Origin: Sediminimonas sp.
GTDB taxonomy: Bacteria; Pseudomonadota; Alphaproteobacteria; Rhodobacterales; Rhodobacteraceae
Direction: 5' to 3'
Length of the DNA: 64,000 nt
NCBI RefSeq assembly: GCF_024637375.1
Contig: NZ_JAGXFK010000021.1
Span: 1 to 64,000, forward strand
Positions 17,271 to 25,791 of this stretch are shown one piece after another. The stretch's first letter is position 1; every line of letters begins with the position of its first letter. Made by a program: the position numbers and the translations under genes. The notes beneath the pieces are model-generated. The model ran no database searches and was not told the origin of the DNA. It saw nothing but the letters and a program-made list of their open reading frames with translations.

Positions 17271-17509
17271 GCCGCGGGACGCGCCGATGGGTGAAGATCA
17301 GGCGCGGGTGCCAGCGTGCGCAGGTCTGGGCGCGCCGGCGCATTCCGCCGGGGCTGCGACTGCTGGCGGGGCTGGTGCTGATGGTGGGGGGCGTGTTCGG
17401 CTTCCTGCCGGTGATCGGGTTCTGGATGTTTCCCTTGGGCGTCGCGGTGGCGGCGCTTGACATCGCGCCGCTCTGGCGTCGGCTGCGCGCATGGTGGCGC
17501 CGACGCTGA
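17267..17509 (+). CDS. Small basic membrane protein
   Basis: An 80-residue protein with a very basic N-terminus (RRWVKIRRGCQRAQVWARRR), two closely spaced hydrophobic helices (about 30-45 and 47-63) separated by FLPVIGFW, and an Arg/Trp-rich end. The pattern of a PGxxLLxGLxLxxGGxFGFLPxxGFWMxPLGxxxxA hairpin recurs in short hypothetical proteins of the group, without known function. Its ATG overlaps the hydrolase stop (ATGA). Possibly co-translated. Confidence 0.65.
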   Translation: MSRGTRRWVKIRRGCQRAQVWARRRIPPGLRLLAGLVLMVGGVFGFLPVIGFWMFPLGVAVAALDIAPLWRRLRAWWRRR

Positions 17510-17511
17510 AA

Positions 17512-17540
17512 CTCCCCCCCCCGGCCCCCGGTGAGGGGAG
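17512..17540. terminator. Hairpin between convergent genes
   Basis: CTCCCC at 17512-17517 pairs with GGGGAG at 17535-17540 in the 54-bp gap between the small membrane protein gene and phaZ, which converge here. It could serve either strand. There is no T tract. Confidence 0.4.
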
Positions 17541-17563
17541 GGCGCGTTCCGGTGCCGCGCGCC

Positions 17564-18844
17564 TCAGGCGGCGTTGGTGTTGGCGGCTTTCTTCGCGGTG
17601 CTCGGCTTGGGGGCGGGGCTGTTGGCGTCGATGAACTCCAGAACCAGCGGCCGGATGTTGTTGCGCCAGCTCTTGCCGGCAAAGATGCCGTAATGGCCGG
17701 CGCCAGGTTCGACGTGGCTGGCTTTTTTCGCGTCCGGCAGGCCGGTGCACAAATCCAGCGCGGCGATGCACTGGCCCGGTGCCGAGATGTCGTCGTTGGT
17801 ACCTTCGACGGTTTTCACGGCGACATCGGTGATCTTGCCCATGTCCACCTGGTGGCCCTGGACGGTAAAGGCGTTGCGCGCGATCTCGCGGCCCTTGAAG
17901 ACACGTTCGACGGTCGACAGGTAGAACTCGGCGGTCATGTCCATCACCGCGAGGTATTCGTCGTAGAACCGGTTGTGCGCGTCGTGGTCCGATGCCTCGC
18001 CGCGGGCGACGGCGCTGATCTGTTCGGTAAACGCCTTCTGGTGGCGTTCGCCGTTCATGCCGATGAACGAGGCCAGTTGCAGCAGCCCCGGATAGACCGT
18101 GCGCCCGACACCCTTGTAGGTGAAGCCGACGCGCTGGATCATGAGTTCCTCGAGCTGGCCCATGGTCACGCGGGCGCCGAAATCTGTCACTTCGGTGGGG
18201 TTGGCGTCGGGGTCGATGGGACCGCCGATCAGGGTCAGGCTGCGCGGCTGCGCCTTGGGGTCGATCTCGGCCAGGTAGGCGGTTGCCGCCAGCGCCAGGG
18301 GCGCCGGCTGACACACCGCGATGACGTGGGTGTCGGGGCCCATCTCGCGCATGAAGTCGACCAGATAGAGCGTGTAATCCTCGACATCGAACTTGCCGCA
18401 GCTCACCGGGATGTCGCGGGCATTGTGCCAATCGGTGATGTAGACCTCGCAATCGACCAGCAGGCTTTTTACCGTCGAGCGCAGCAGGGTGGCATAGTGG
18501 CCCGACATCGGCGCCACCAGAAGCACCTTGCGCGGCATCGGTTCGCGCCCCGGTACGGCGAAATGGATCAGGTCGCCGAAGGGTTTCTCGACCACCGTCT
18601 CGATATTGACCAGGTGATCCTTGCCATCGGCGCAGGTGAAGGTCCGGATACCCCAGTCGGGCTTGGCCACCATGCGTTGAAAGGTGCGTTCGGTCACCTC
18701 GCCCCAGGCTGCCATCCAGCTGAATGCGGGGTTTGGCACGGTGCTGAAAAACGGGTAGGATGCGAATGACAAGGCGGAGGCACCCAGCCATTGGTTCGCA
18801 TTGCGGAAGGATTCCATCAGATCGTATGTCGCCATGTAGCGCAT
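17564..18844 (-). CDS. phaZ: Intracellular polyhydroxyalkanoate depolymerase
   Basis: A 426-residue enzyme that mobilises intracellular PHB. It belongs to the PhaZ family without signal peptide; the nucleophile is expected to be C178 in VIAVCQPA, since the R. eutropha-type enzymes use a cysteine in place of serine. The histidine region GAGHYGIFAGKSWRN lies near the C-terminus, and the tail is Lys/Ala/Pro-rich. The start MRYMATYDLMESFRNANQWLG is the conserved beginning and follows AAGGAG. It is divergent from phaC with a 105-bp shared region carrying a PhaR-type palindrome. Confidence 0.94.
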   Translation of the reverse strand: MRYMATYDLMESFRNANQWLGASALSFASYPFFSTVPNPAFSWMAAWGEVTERTFQRMVAKPDWGIRTFTCADGKDHLVNIETVVEKPFGDLIHFAVPGREPMPRKVLLVAPMSGHYATLLRSTVKSLLVDCEVYITDWHNARDIPVSCGKFDVEDYTLYLVDFMREMGPDTHVIAVCQPAPLALAATAYLAEIDPKAQPRSLTLIGGPIDPDANPTEVTDFGARVTMGQLEELMIQRVGFTYKGVGRTVYPGLLQLASFIGMNGERHQKAFTEQISAVARGEASDHDAHNRFYDEYLAVMDMTAEFYLSTVERVFKGREIARNAFTVQGHQVDMGKITDVAVKTVEGTNDDISAPGQCIAALDLCTGLPDAKKASHVEPGAGHYGIFAGKSWRNNIRPLVLEFIDANSPAPKPSTAKKAANTNAA

Positions 18845-18912
18845 CGTGCGTCTCCTTTGGTGTCCGGGGCGGCCCCGATGGCATGCCGCTTGCCCCGGCC
18901 CACGGCATTTAT

Positions 18913-18925
18913 GCTGCTTTGCAGC
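18913..18925. promoter_or_regulatory. PhaR-type operator between phaZ and phaC
   Basis: GCTGC-TTT-GCAGC is a perfect palindrome containing CTGC-N3-GCAG, the kind of TGC-rich site bound by PhaR in Paracoccus denitrificans. It lies 25 bp before the phaC start and within reach of both divergent promoters. Confidence 0.6.
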
Positions 18926-18949
18926 GAAGAATAGGGGTAAAACTTTAAT

Positions 18950-20743
18950 ATGACAACCAACGACGACGTCGCGAAGGAAAACCTGGAGCGGTTGAACGCC
19001 AATCTGGCCCGTGTCGAGGAACTGTCGCAGCGCCTGGTCCATGCCCTGACGGCGCGACAGGGGGTCAGCCCGGCGCTCAGCGGCCCCGACAGCGACGTGT
19101 TCCTCAAGGCCGGCGCGGCGTATTGGTCCGAGATGATGCGCGACCCGGCGCGCATGTTCGAGCATCAGGTCGAATACTGGAGCAAGTCGGTGAAACATTT
19201 CATCGAGGCGCAGCAGGCAATCGCGCAGGGCGGGCTGGAGGCGCCCGAGGACGAAACCCCCGACGATCCGCGCTTTGTCAATCCGCTGTGGCGCACGCAT
19301 CCCTATTTCAACTTCGTCAAGCAACAGTACCTGCTGAACGCGCAGGCGGTGGAGCAGGCGGTGGCCGATGCGCAGGAGCTCGACCCGGTCGAGCGCAAGC
19401 GGCTGGAGTATTTCTCGCGCCAGATCATCGACATGATGTCGCCGACCAATTTCCTTGGCACCAACCCCGACGCGCTGGAACGCGCGGTCGAGACCGACGG
19501 CGAAAGCCTGGTGCGCGGGCTGGAAAACCTGGTGTCTGACCTAGAGGCCAACGACGGCGAACTGCTGGTGCGGCTGTCGAGTCCGGATGCCTTCAAGCTG
19601 GGCGAGAACATTGCCACCACGCCGGGGCAGGTGGTTTATCGCAACGACATGATGGAACTGATCCAGTATGCGCCCGCGACCGAAAAGGTGCACGCCACGC
19701 CGCTGATCATCTTTCCGCCCTGGATCAACAAGTTCTACATCCTCGACCTGAAAGACCGGAACAGCCTGATCAAGTGGATCACCGAGCAGGGGTTCACGCT
19801 GTTCGTGGTCAGCTGGGTCAACCCCGACGAAAGCTATGCCGATATCGGGCTGGAGGATTACATGGAGCGCGGCTACCTGGCGGCGCTGCGCGAGGTCAAG
19901 GCGATCACCGGCGAAAGCCGGGTCAACGCGGTTGGGTACTGCATCGGCGGCACCACGCTGGCGATGGTGCTGTCGCTGCTCAAGCACCGCGGCGACGACT
20001 CGGTCAAGTCGGCGAGCTTCTTCACCACGCTGACCGATTTTTCCGACCAGGGCGAGTTTACGCCGTTCCTTCAGGACGATTTCATCGACCCGATCGAGGC
20101 CGAGCTGGCCGAGCGCGGCATCCTGCGGTCGTTCATCATGTCGCGCACCTTTTCGTTCTTGCGCTCGAACGACCTGATCTACCGCCCGGCGATCCGCAGC
20201 TACATGCTGGGCGAGGCGCCGCCGGCCTTCGACCTGCTGTACTGGAACGGTGATGGCACCAACCTGCCGGGGCGCATGACCATGCAGTACCTGCGCCAGC
20301 TTTGCCAGCGCAACGAATTCGCCGATGGCGGGATCGAGCTGTTGGATGAACGTCTTCACCTTGGCGACATCAACCTGCCGGTGTGCGTCGTGGCCTGCCA
20401 GACCGATCACATCGCCGCGTGGAAGGACAGCTACCGCGGCATGCAGCAGATGAAATCGCGCAGCCGCACGTTCATCCTGTCGGAATCGGGGCATATCGCG
20501 GGTATCGTGAACCCGCCCAGCAAGAAGAAGTACGGCCACTATACCAACACCGCGCTGAGCCTGCCGGCCGAGAAATGGCTGGAGGGCGCCACCTACCACG
20601 AAGGCAGTTGGTGGCCGCGCTGGGGCAAGTGGCTGGCGAAACGCTCGGGCGGCATAGTGCCCGCGCGCACGCCGGGCGATTCGGAGCACCCGCCGCTCGC
20701 ACCGGCGCCGGGGCGCTATGTCGATCGCGCGTTAAACGACTGA
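18950..20743 (+). CDS. phaC: Class I polyhydroxyalkanoate synthase
   Basis: A 597-residue polymerase that makes PHB from (R)-3-hydroxybutyryl-CoA on the granule surface. The lipase-box-like GYCIGG is at 329-334 with catalytic C331; the catalytic Asp and His are in CQTDHIAAWKDSY and SESGHIAGIVNPP. The N-terminal domain (about 50-220, with FNPLWRTHPYFNFVKQQYLL-like segment) is class I type, so no PhaE or PhaR subunit is needed. Length is standard. Translation starts at ATG 18950, with AGGGG about 12 nt upstream. Confidence 0.97.
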   Translation: MTTNDDVAKENLERLNANLARVEELSQRLVHALTARQGVSPALSGPDSDVFLKAGAAYWSEMMRDPARMFEHQVEYWSKSVKHFIEAQQAIAQGGLEAPEDETPDDPRFVNPLWRTHPYFNFVKQQYLLNAQAVEQAVADAQELDPVERKRLEYFSRQIIDMMSPTNFLGTNPDALERAVETDGESLVRGLENLVSDLEANDGELLVRLSSPDAFKLGENIATTPGQVVYRNDMMELIQYAPATEKVHATPLIIFPPWINKFYILDLKDRNSLIKWITEQGFTLFVVSWVNPDESYADIGLEDYMERGYLAALREVKAITGESRVNAVGYCIGGTTLAMVLSLLKHRGDDSVKSASFFTTLTDFSDQGEFTPFLQDDFIDPIEAELAERGILRSFIMSRTFSFLRSNDLIYRPAIRSYMLGEAPPAFDLLYWNGDGTNLPGRMTMQYLRQLCQRNEFADGGIELLDERLHLGDINLPVCVVACQTDHIAAWKDSYRGMQQMKSRSRTFILSESGHIAGIVNPPSKKKYGHYTNTALSLPAEKWLEGATYHEGSWWPRWGKWLAKRSGGIVPARTPGDSEHPPLAPAPGRYVDRALND

Positions 20744-20761
20744 TTCCAAATTGTTTTGGAA
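20744..20761 (+). terminator. Hairpin immediately after phaC
   Basis: TTCCAAA / TTTGGAA with a 4-nt loop starts at the base after the phaC stop. It is AT-rich and lacks a following T tract, so it is a weak terminator or mRNA 3' stabiliser that would separate phaC from the strongly expressed phasin gene. Confidence 0.4.
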
Positions 20762-20794
20762 ATTATCGCTGCATCGCGGCATAAATTCCTTGAA

Positions 20795-20811
20795 ATGCTG
20801 CGTCGCAGCAT
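20795..20811. promoter_or_regulatory. PhaR-type operator upstream of phasin gene
   Basis: ATGCTGC-GTC-GCAGCAT is a perfect 17-bp palindrome containing CTGC-N3-GCAG. It lies 69 bp before the phasin start, where a repressor would block transcription. A degenerate CTGCATCGCGGCA copy lies just upstream. Confidence 0.65.
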
Positions 20812-20879
20812 GCATATTGTGTTCAGAACAACAAAGGCGGGGCGCTCCCTCCCCGCAGGCTCAGAAAAGGATTTGAGAC

Positions 20880-21338
20880 ATGACCAAGGCAAATGACATG
20901 ACCGACATGACCGCCATGATGAAGGACATGATGGGCGCATTCCCCGTCGACACCAAGGCGATGGAAAACGCGTTCAAGAACCAGGCGACGCTGAACGAAA
21001 AGCTGTCCGGCGTGGCGCTGGATGCGGTTGGGAAGTCCTCGGAAATCTCCAGCAAGTGGACCAAGGACACTCTGGCCAAGATGGCCGACATGAGCAAGGC
21101 CAAGACCGATCCGGCCGACTATGCCAAGTCGATGACCGATTTCGCCTCGGCGCAGGCCGAAGTCGCCGCCGAGAACATGGCCGCCTTCGCCGAAGTCGCG
21201 AAGAAGGTTCAGATGGACACGGTCGAGCTGATGATGGCTGCCGGCAAGGACATGGGCGAAGAAGCCCAGTCGGCCATGCAGAAGGCCACCAAGGAGGCGA
21301 GCACCGCCGCCAAGAAGGCCACCGCACAGGCCAAGTAA
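20880..21338 (+). CDS. phaP: Phasin, PHB granule surface protein
   Basis: A 152-residue, mostly helical amphipathic protein without cysteine. The pattern NMAAFAEVAKKVQMDTVELMMAAGKDMGEEAQSAM, and Ala/Lys-rich ending, fit the phasin family that coats PHB granules and controls their size. The first 25 residues are Met/Asp-rich. It sits between phaC and phaR with its own regulatory region and a strong terminator after it, so it is probably a separate, highly expressed unit repressed by PhaR. Confidence 0.88.
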   Translation: MTKANDMTDMTAMMKDMMGAFPVDTKAMENAFKNQATLNEKLSGVALDAVGKSSEISSKWTKDTLAKMADMSKAKTDPADYAKSMTDFASAQAEVAAENMAAFAEVAKKVQMDTVELMMAAGKDMGEEAQSAMQKATKEASTAAKKATAQAK

Positions 21339-21346
21339 GCGCGACG

Positions 21347-21369
21347 CATCGACTTCCTCCCTGTCGATG
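21347..21369 (+). other. 3'UTR hairpin with CCUCCCU loop
   Basis: CATCGAC (21347-21353) pairs perfectly with GTCGATG (21363-21369); the 9-nt loop TTCCTCCCT is complementary to Shine-Dalgarno sequences. Together with the terminator that follows, it would make a compact two-hairpin 3' end of the phasin mRNA, and possibly a released small RNA. Confidence 0.45.
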
Positions 21370-21375
21370 TCATCG

Positions 21376-21406
21376 GGGCGGGCTGCCAAGCCCGCCCTTT
21401 CAATTT
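21376..21406 (+). terminator. Phasin gene terminator
   Basis: GGGCGGGCT (21376-21384), loop GCCA, AGCCCGCCC (21389-21397), then TTTCAATTT. A strong 9-bp stem with a T-rich tail closes the phaP transcript. Confidence 0.85.
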
Positions 21407-21428
21407 GTCGGCACCTGCCCTAGGATTG

Positions 21429-21441
21429 CTGCACTGCTGCA
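21429..21441. promoter_or_regulatory. TGC-rich PhaR-type site upstream of phaR
   Basis: CTGCACTGCTGCA holds three CTGC half-sites and the palindrome TGCA-CTGC-TGCA, just ahead of the phaR ribosome site. It fits an autoregulatory site for PhaR, by analogy with Paracoccus, though it is less symmetrical than the two CTGC-N3-GCAG sites. Confidence 0.4.
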
Positions 21442-21457
21442 TCTGGGAGGATCGCCC

Positions 21458-22012
21458 GTGGCCGACGACGCCAAACCGCTTCTGATCAAACGCTACGCGA
21501 GCCGCCGGCTCTACAACACCGAAACCAGCGATTACGTCACGCTGGAGGATATCGCGCGGTTCATCCGCGAGGGCCGCGAGGTGCAGATCGTCGATCTGAA
21601 ATCCGGCGACGACCTGACCCGTCAATACCTGCTCCAGATCATTGCCGAACACGAAAGCCGCGGCGAAAGCGTGCTGCCGGTCAACGTGCTCAACGACCTG
21701 GTGCGCAGCTATACCAGCCAGGCCGGGTCGATCGTGCCGCAGTTCCTGCAAATGTCGTTCGACATGCTGCGCGATGGCCAGAGCCAGATGATGGAGAAAA
21801 TGGTCAAGGCGAACCCGATGGCCAAGATGCCCGGGTTCGAGGCGATGCAGGCCCAGCAGGAGGCGTTCCTCAAGGCGATGACCAGCGGCGTGGCCGGCAG
21901 TACCGGGCCTTCGGGTGGCGGGTCCGAGGCGGACGGCGGCGAAGAGGATCTCGACGAGATCAAGCGCCAACTGGCCGAATTGCAAGACAAGCTGTCAAAG
22001 ATGAACAAGTAG
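21458..22012 (+). CDS. phaR: PHA synthesis repressor
   Basis: A 184-residue regulator. The N-terminal PHB_acc_N domain (about 8-65) includes IKRYASRRLYNTETSDYVTL, and the second domain contains QFLQMSFDMLRDGQSQMMEKM. PhaR binds both DNA and PHB: when granules form, it leaves the operators and phasin is expressed. Translation starts at GTG 21458, eight bases after GGGAGG; the longer open frame upstream overlaps the terminator of phaP. A C-terminal acidic linker leads to a short predicted coiled coil (EDLDEIKRQLAELQDKLSKM). Confidence 0.93.
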   Translation: MADDAKPLLIKRYASRRLYNTETSDYVTLEDIARFIREGREVQIVDLKSGDDLTRQYLLQIIAEHESRGESVLPVNVLNDLVRSYTSQAGSIVPQFLQMSFDMLRDGQSQMMEKMVKANPMAKMPGFEAMQAQQEAFLKAMTSGVAGSTGPSGGGSEADGGEEDLDEIKRQLAELQDKLSKMNK

Positions 22013-22018
22013 GCCGCG

Positions 22019-22996
22019 ATGGTCGATAGCCCCGGCCGGATAACCCTCTGGGGGATTGAGGTGTTCGTCGCCACGGCGGAGGAGGGCAGCATCTCGGCCG
22101 CGGCGCGGCGTCTGGGGGCCAGCCCCTCGGCGGTCAGTCAGCAATTGACCAACCTCGAAGGCGCGATCGGCGCGGCGCTTCTGGTGCGCAACGCCCGGCC
22201 GGTGGTGCTGACCCCGGCCGGAGAGCTGTTTCGCCGTCGCGCCGGCACCATCCTCAACGAGGCGGCGCTGGCGCGCAGCGAACTGGCGATGACCGACATG
22301 ACGGCGCTGACCCGGTTCCGGCTGGGCATGATCGAGGATTTCGAGGCCGACGTGACGCCGCAGTTGCTGACCGGGCTGGCGCACGAGATGAGTCACTGCC
22401 AGTTTTTGCTGGAGACCGGGGCAAGCCACCATTTGCACGACCAACTCGATGCCCGCGCGCTTGACGTTGCGGTGGCCGCCGAGATGGGCGCGATCCCCGA
22501 CTGGGCCGAGCAGCACCCGCTGCTGAGCGAGGGATTCGTGGTGGCGGCGCCGCGCGGTACCCTGGGCGAACTGGCCCTTGACCATGCGGGCGTTCTGGAC
22601 CGGCTGCGGGCGATGCCGCTGGTGCAATACAGCAGTCGCCATTACATGGGCCGGCAGATCGCTGCGCATCTGGCGCGGCAGGATCTGCGCCTGTCGCACC
22701 GGTTCGAACTGGACAGCTACCACGCCATCCTGGCGCTGGTGGCCCAGGGCGCGGGCTGGACCATCCTGACGCCGCTGGCGCTGATGCGCGCGCGGCGCTT
22801 CGCCGGCAGCCTCGACGTGGCGGAGCTGCCCTTCGCGTCGCTGGAGCGGACGATCTCGTTGACCGCGCGGCGCGGGGAGCTGGGCGACATGCCGGCCCAC
22901 CTGGCGGCGCTGATCAAGCCGCTGTTGCAAGAGGCGGTTGTGACCCCGGCGATTGCGGCGCACCCGTTCATGGCGGCGCACCTGCGGGTGCTCTGA
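22019..22996 (+). CDS. LysR family transcriptional regulator
   Basis: A 325-residue LTTR. The winged HTH is at about 10-68, with EEGSISAAARRLGASPSAVSQQLTNLE as the recognition unit; the rest is a periplasmic-binding-protein-like effector domain. It starts 6 bp after phaR, so it may be co-transcribed with it. No adjacent divergent target gene is evident, and its own ligand is unknown. Targets could be the DegT or downstream polyamine-like genes, but nothing in the sequence shows this. Confidence 0.87.
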   Translation: MVDSPGRITLWGIEVFVATAEEGSISAAARRLGASPSAVSQQLTNLEGAIGAALLVRNARPVVLTPAGELFRRRAGTILNEAALARSELAMTDMTALTRFRLGMIEDFEADVTPQLLTGLAHEMSHCQFLLETGASHHLHDQLDARALDVAVAAEMGAIPDWAEQHPLLSEGFVVAAPRGTLGELALDHAGVLDRLRAMPLVQYSSRHYMGRQIAAHLARQDLRLSHRFELDSYHAILALVAQGAGWTILTPLALMRARRFAGSLDVAELPFASLERTISLTARRGELGDMPAHLAALIKPLLQEAVVTPAIAAHPFMAAHLRVL

Positions 22997-23102
22997 CGCA
23001 GGTCAGGAAAAGGCCGGATCGGGCGCGCCCCGTCGCTGGCGCGGCGGGCGGCGCGTTGCAAGCTCACGCCAGGGCCCTCTATCGGGCGCGCCTTGCCCGC
23101 GA

Positions 23103-24320
23103 TCAGGTGCCGTAGCCGCGGATGTTGCCCATCACGTCCTGCGCGGCGCGCACCAGCGCTTCGGCGATCACGTCAAGTTCGGGCAGTTGCAGCCGCGCCG
23201 GCAGGCGGGTGTCGCAGGCCCGCATCAGCATCTGGCGGGTGCGCGGCAACTCGGGCAACTCGCCCAGGAACTGCCAGTTCCAGAACGCGCGCGCGTTGTC
23301 GGCGCTCAGCCCGAAAACCTGCACCTTGACGCCGCGTTCGGCCGCGGCGCGCGAGAACGCCTCGACTTGGTCCTGTGCCATGCCCACAAGGTTGAACTGG
23401 ATGGAATCGGGGGCGCGTTCCTCCGGGTCCAGCTTGGCCGGCACCTCGATCCAGGGCGACAGGTTCAGCCGTTCGGCGACGTAGTCATGGTTGCGCCGCC
23501 CGTCGGCGATGCGGCGGGGCAGTTCGGGTATCTGCGGGCGCAGCAACGCGGCGCTGAGATTGCCCATCCGCAGGTTGTATAGCGGCAGGCGGTTCTGCCA
23601 CCGAGCAAAAGCCTCGTGCAGCGCCTGCGCGTCTTCTTCGGTGGCGGCCATGTGCTTTGACCAGTTGTGCTCATAGGCGCCCGACATGATCACCGCGCGG
23701 GCCATGATGTCGGCATCGTCGGTGATCATCATGCCGCCTTCGCCGGAATTGAGCAGCTTGTAGCTCTGGAAGCTGAAGCAGCCCACGCGCCCGATGGTGC
23801 CGATGCGCTGGCCGTGCCAGGTGGTGCCCAGCGAATGCGCCGCGTCCTCGATCACCGGCACGCCGCGGGTCTCGGCCAGGGCCATGATCGCGTCCATGTC
23901 CGAGGTGTGGCCGCGCATGTGGCTGATGATGACGGCGTCGATGCTGTGGTCGAGCCGTTTGGCGAAGTCGTCGATGTCGATGCGGTAGTTGTCGCCCACC
24001 TCGCACAGCACCGGCGTGCAATCGGCGTGCACGACGGCCGAGGGCACGGCGGCGAAGGTGAACGCGGGAACCAGCACCCGCGCGCCGCGCGGCAGATCAA
24101 GCGCCTTGAGCGACAGGAACAACGCCGCCGAGCAACTGCTGACCGCAAGCGCGTAGCCGCTGCCAAGCGCGTCGGCGAATTCGCGTTCCAGCAGCGACAC
24201 CGGCGCATCCTGCGGCGCGGTGTAGCGGAACAGATCGCCGGTCTGCAAGAGCCGCTCGATCTCTTCTCGGGCGGCGGCGGGGATCGGCTCGGCATCGTAG
24301 ACATTGGGCGGCAGGGACAT
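23103..24320 (-). CDS. DegT/DnrJ/EryC1 family PLP aminotransferase
   Basis: A 405-residue PLP enzyme of the sugar aminotransferase fold. The cofactor lysine is K188 in SFQSYKLLNSGEGG and the pyridine-binding aspartate is D159 in EDAAHSLG. Typical members aminate nucleotide keto-sugars for surface polysaccharides, but no glycosyltransferase or NDP-sugar gene is near; instead it lies beside the gamma-glutamyl ligase/oxidase genes, which suggests an amine-related substrate. Start at ATG 24320 (MSLPPNVYDAEPIP); upstream in-frame codons show no homology. Confidence 0.83.
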   Translation of the reverse strand: MSLPPNVYDAEPIPAAAREEIERLLQTGDLFRYTAPQDAPVSLLEREFADALGSGYALAVSSCSAALFLSLKALDLPRGARVLVPAFTFAAVPSAVVHADCTPVLCEVGDNYRIDIDDFAKRLDHSIDAVIISHMRGHTSDMDAIMALAETRGVPVIEDAAHSLGTTWHGQRIGTIGRVGCFSFQSYKLLNSGEGGMMITDDADIMARAVIMSGAYEHNWSKHMAATEEDAQALHEAFARWQNRLPLYNLRMGNLSAALLRPQIPELPRRIADGRRNHDYVAERLNLSPWIEVPAKLDPEERAPDSIQFNLVGMAQDQVEAFSRAAAERGVKVQVFGLSADNARAFWNWQFLGELPELPRTRQMLMRACDTRLPARLQLPELDVIAEALVRAAQDVMGNIRGYGT

Positions 24321-24455
24321 CGGGATTTCGGCTTTCCTGAAATTTCCTTTCCGATTTCCTAAACGAACCGAACCGAAAAGCAAAGCCCCCGGCGCCCGCG
24401 AGGGGCGCGGCGATAAGTCCCGTGGCAAGCGGAGGTGCGGCGCGCGCGGCGTGTG

Positions 24456-25760
24456 CTAAAGGCCCAGCCGGTCGCGCAGGGCAAACCAGCTCATCGCCAG
24501 CGTCAGCAGCGGTGTGCGCATGGCCGCCCCGCCGGGAAACGGCGTGTGCGGCAGGCGTGCCATGGTGTCGAAGCCCTCGGCCTGTCCGGCGATGGCCTGC
24601 GCCATCAGCATACCGGCATGGGTGGCGGTTCCCACCCCGTGCCCCGAATAACCCGAGGCCGACAGGATGTTGGGCGCCAGCCGCACCAGATAGGGCAGCC
24701 GCTTCATGGTGATGGCCAGGGTGCCGCCCCAGGCGTGGTCGATTCCCACGTCGCGCAGATGCGGGAAGATCTGGCACATCGGCTTGCGCACCAGCGCGGC
24801 GATATCGCGCGGGAAACGGTAGCCATAGCTTTCGCCGCCGCCGAACAGCAACCGGCCATCGTGGCTGAGGCGGAAATAGTTGATCACGAACTTGGTGTCG
24901 GCGACGGCGACGTCGCGGGTCAGCACGCGGGCGGTCTCGGCACCCAACGGTTCGGTCGCGGCGATGAAATTGTTGATCGGCATTACCCGGCGCGCCACTT
25001 GCGCATCCAGCCCGCCGAGGTAGCCGTTGCAGGCCAGGATCAGGTGGTCGGCTTGTACCCGTCCCGTTTCGGTGTGCACCACCGGCTGCGCACCATGGTC
25101 GAGCGCGCGCACCTCGCTGCGCTCGAAGATGCGCACGCCGGCGTCACGGGCCGCGCGTGCCAGCCCCAGAGCGTAGGCCAGCGGATGCAGATGCGCCGCG
25201 CCGTGGTCGAGCGTGCCGCCGTGATAGGCCGGCGAGGGGCACAGCGCGGCGAACTCTTCGGCGTCGAGCTTTTCCACCTGGTCATAGCCGTAGCGGCTGT
25301 TGAGGTGGTCGGCGTGGGCGTGCTCGGCGGCCATTTCGCGGCGGGTGAAACAGGCATGCGCCACGCCCGGTTTCAGGTGGCAGTCGATGGCGTGGCGGTC
25401 GATCAGGCCCTTGACCAGATCCTTGGCCTCTTCGGCCTGTTGCCACAGCCGCATCGCGTCTTCGGGGCCTACGAGACGTTCCAGCGCGTCCTGTTCGACG
25501 CGCTGGCCGCTGCCCAGTTGCCCGCCATTGCGCCCCGAGGCGCCGAAGCCCACGCGGTGCGCATCGAGCAGAACGACATCAAAGCCCGCCTCGGCCAAGT
25601 GAAGCGCCGCCGACAGCCCCGTGTAACCGGCGCCTACCACGCAGACATCGGCGCGCGTGTCGCCGTGTAGCGGCTCGAACGGCGGCAGCGGCGTGGTGGT
25701 GGCGGCATACCAGCTATCGGGGTAGGTGCCGGGGCGGTCGTTGGCGTGGAGCAGGTTCAT
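24456..25760 (-). CDS. puuB: FAD-dependent oxidase, PuuB-like
   Basis: A 434-residue DAO-family flavoprotein. The dinucleotide-binding GAGYTG is at 43-48 with the acidic residue D66 ending strand 2, and GASGRNGGQLGSGQ is the motif shared by gamma-glutamylputrescine oxidase and related amine oxidases. The E. coli PuuB oxidises gamma-glutamylputrescine to the aldehyde with release of ammonia and H2O2. Two glutamine-synthetase-like ligases and an amidotransferase next door make that pathway a good fit. Exact amine is not determined. Confidence 0.8.
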   Translation of the reverse strand: MNLLHANDRPGTYPDSWYAATTTPLPPFEPLHGDTRADVCVVGAGYTGLSAALHLAEAGFDVVLLDAHRVGFGASGRNGGQLGSGQRVEQDALERLVGPEDAMRLWQQAEEAKDLVKGLIDRHAIDCHLKPGVAHACFTRREMAAEHAHADHLNSRYGYDQVEKLDAEEFAALCPSPAYHGGTLDHGAAHLHPLAYALGLARAARDAGVRIFERSEVRALDHGAQPVVHTETGRVQADHLILACNGYLGGLDAQVARRVMPINNFIAATEPLGAETARVLTRDVAVADTKFVINYFRLSHDGRLLFGGGESYGYRFPRDIAALVRKPMCQIFPHLRDVGIDHAWGGTLAITMKRLPYLVRLAPNILSASGYSGHGVGTATHAGMLMAQAIAGQAEGFDTMARLPHTPFPGGAAMRTPLLTLAMSWFALRDRLGL

Positions 25761-25791
25761 GCGGCTGGTCTTTCGAGGTTCGGGCGATGGT

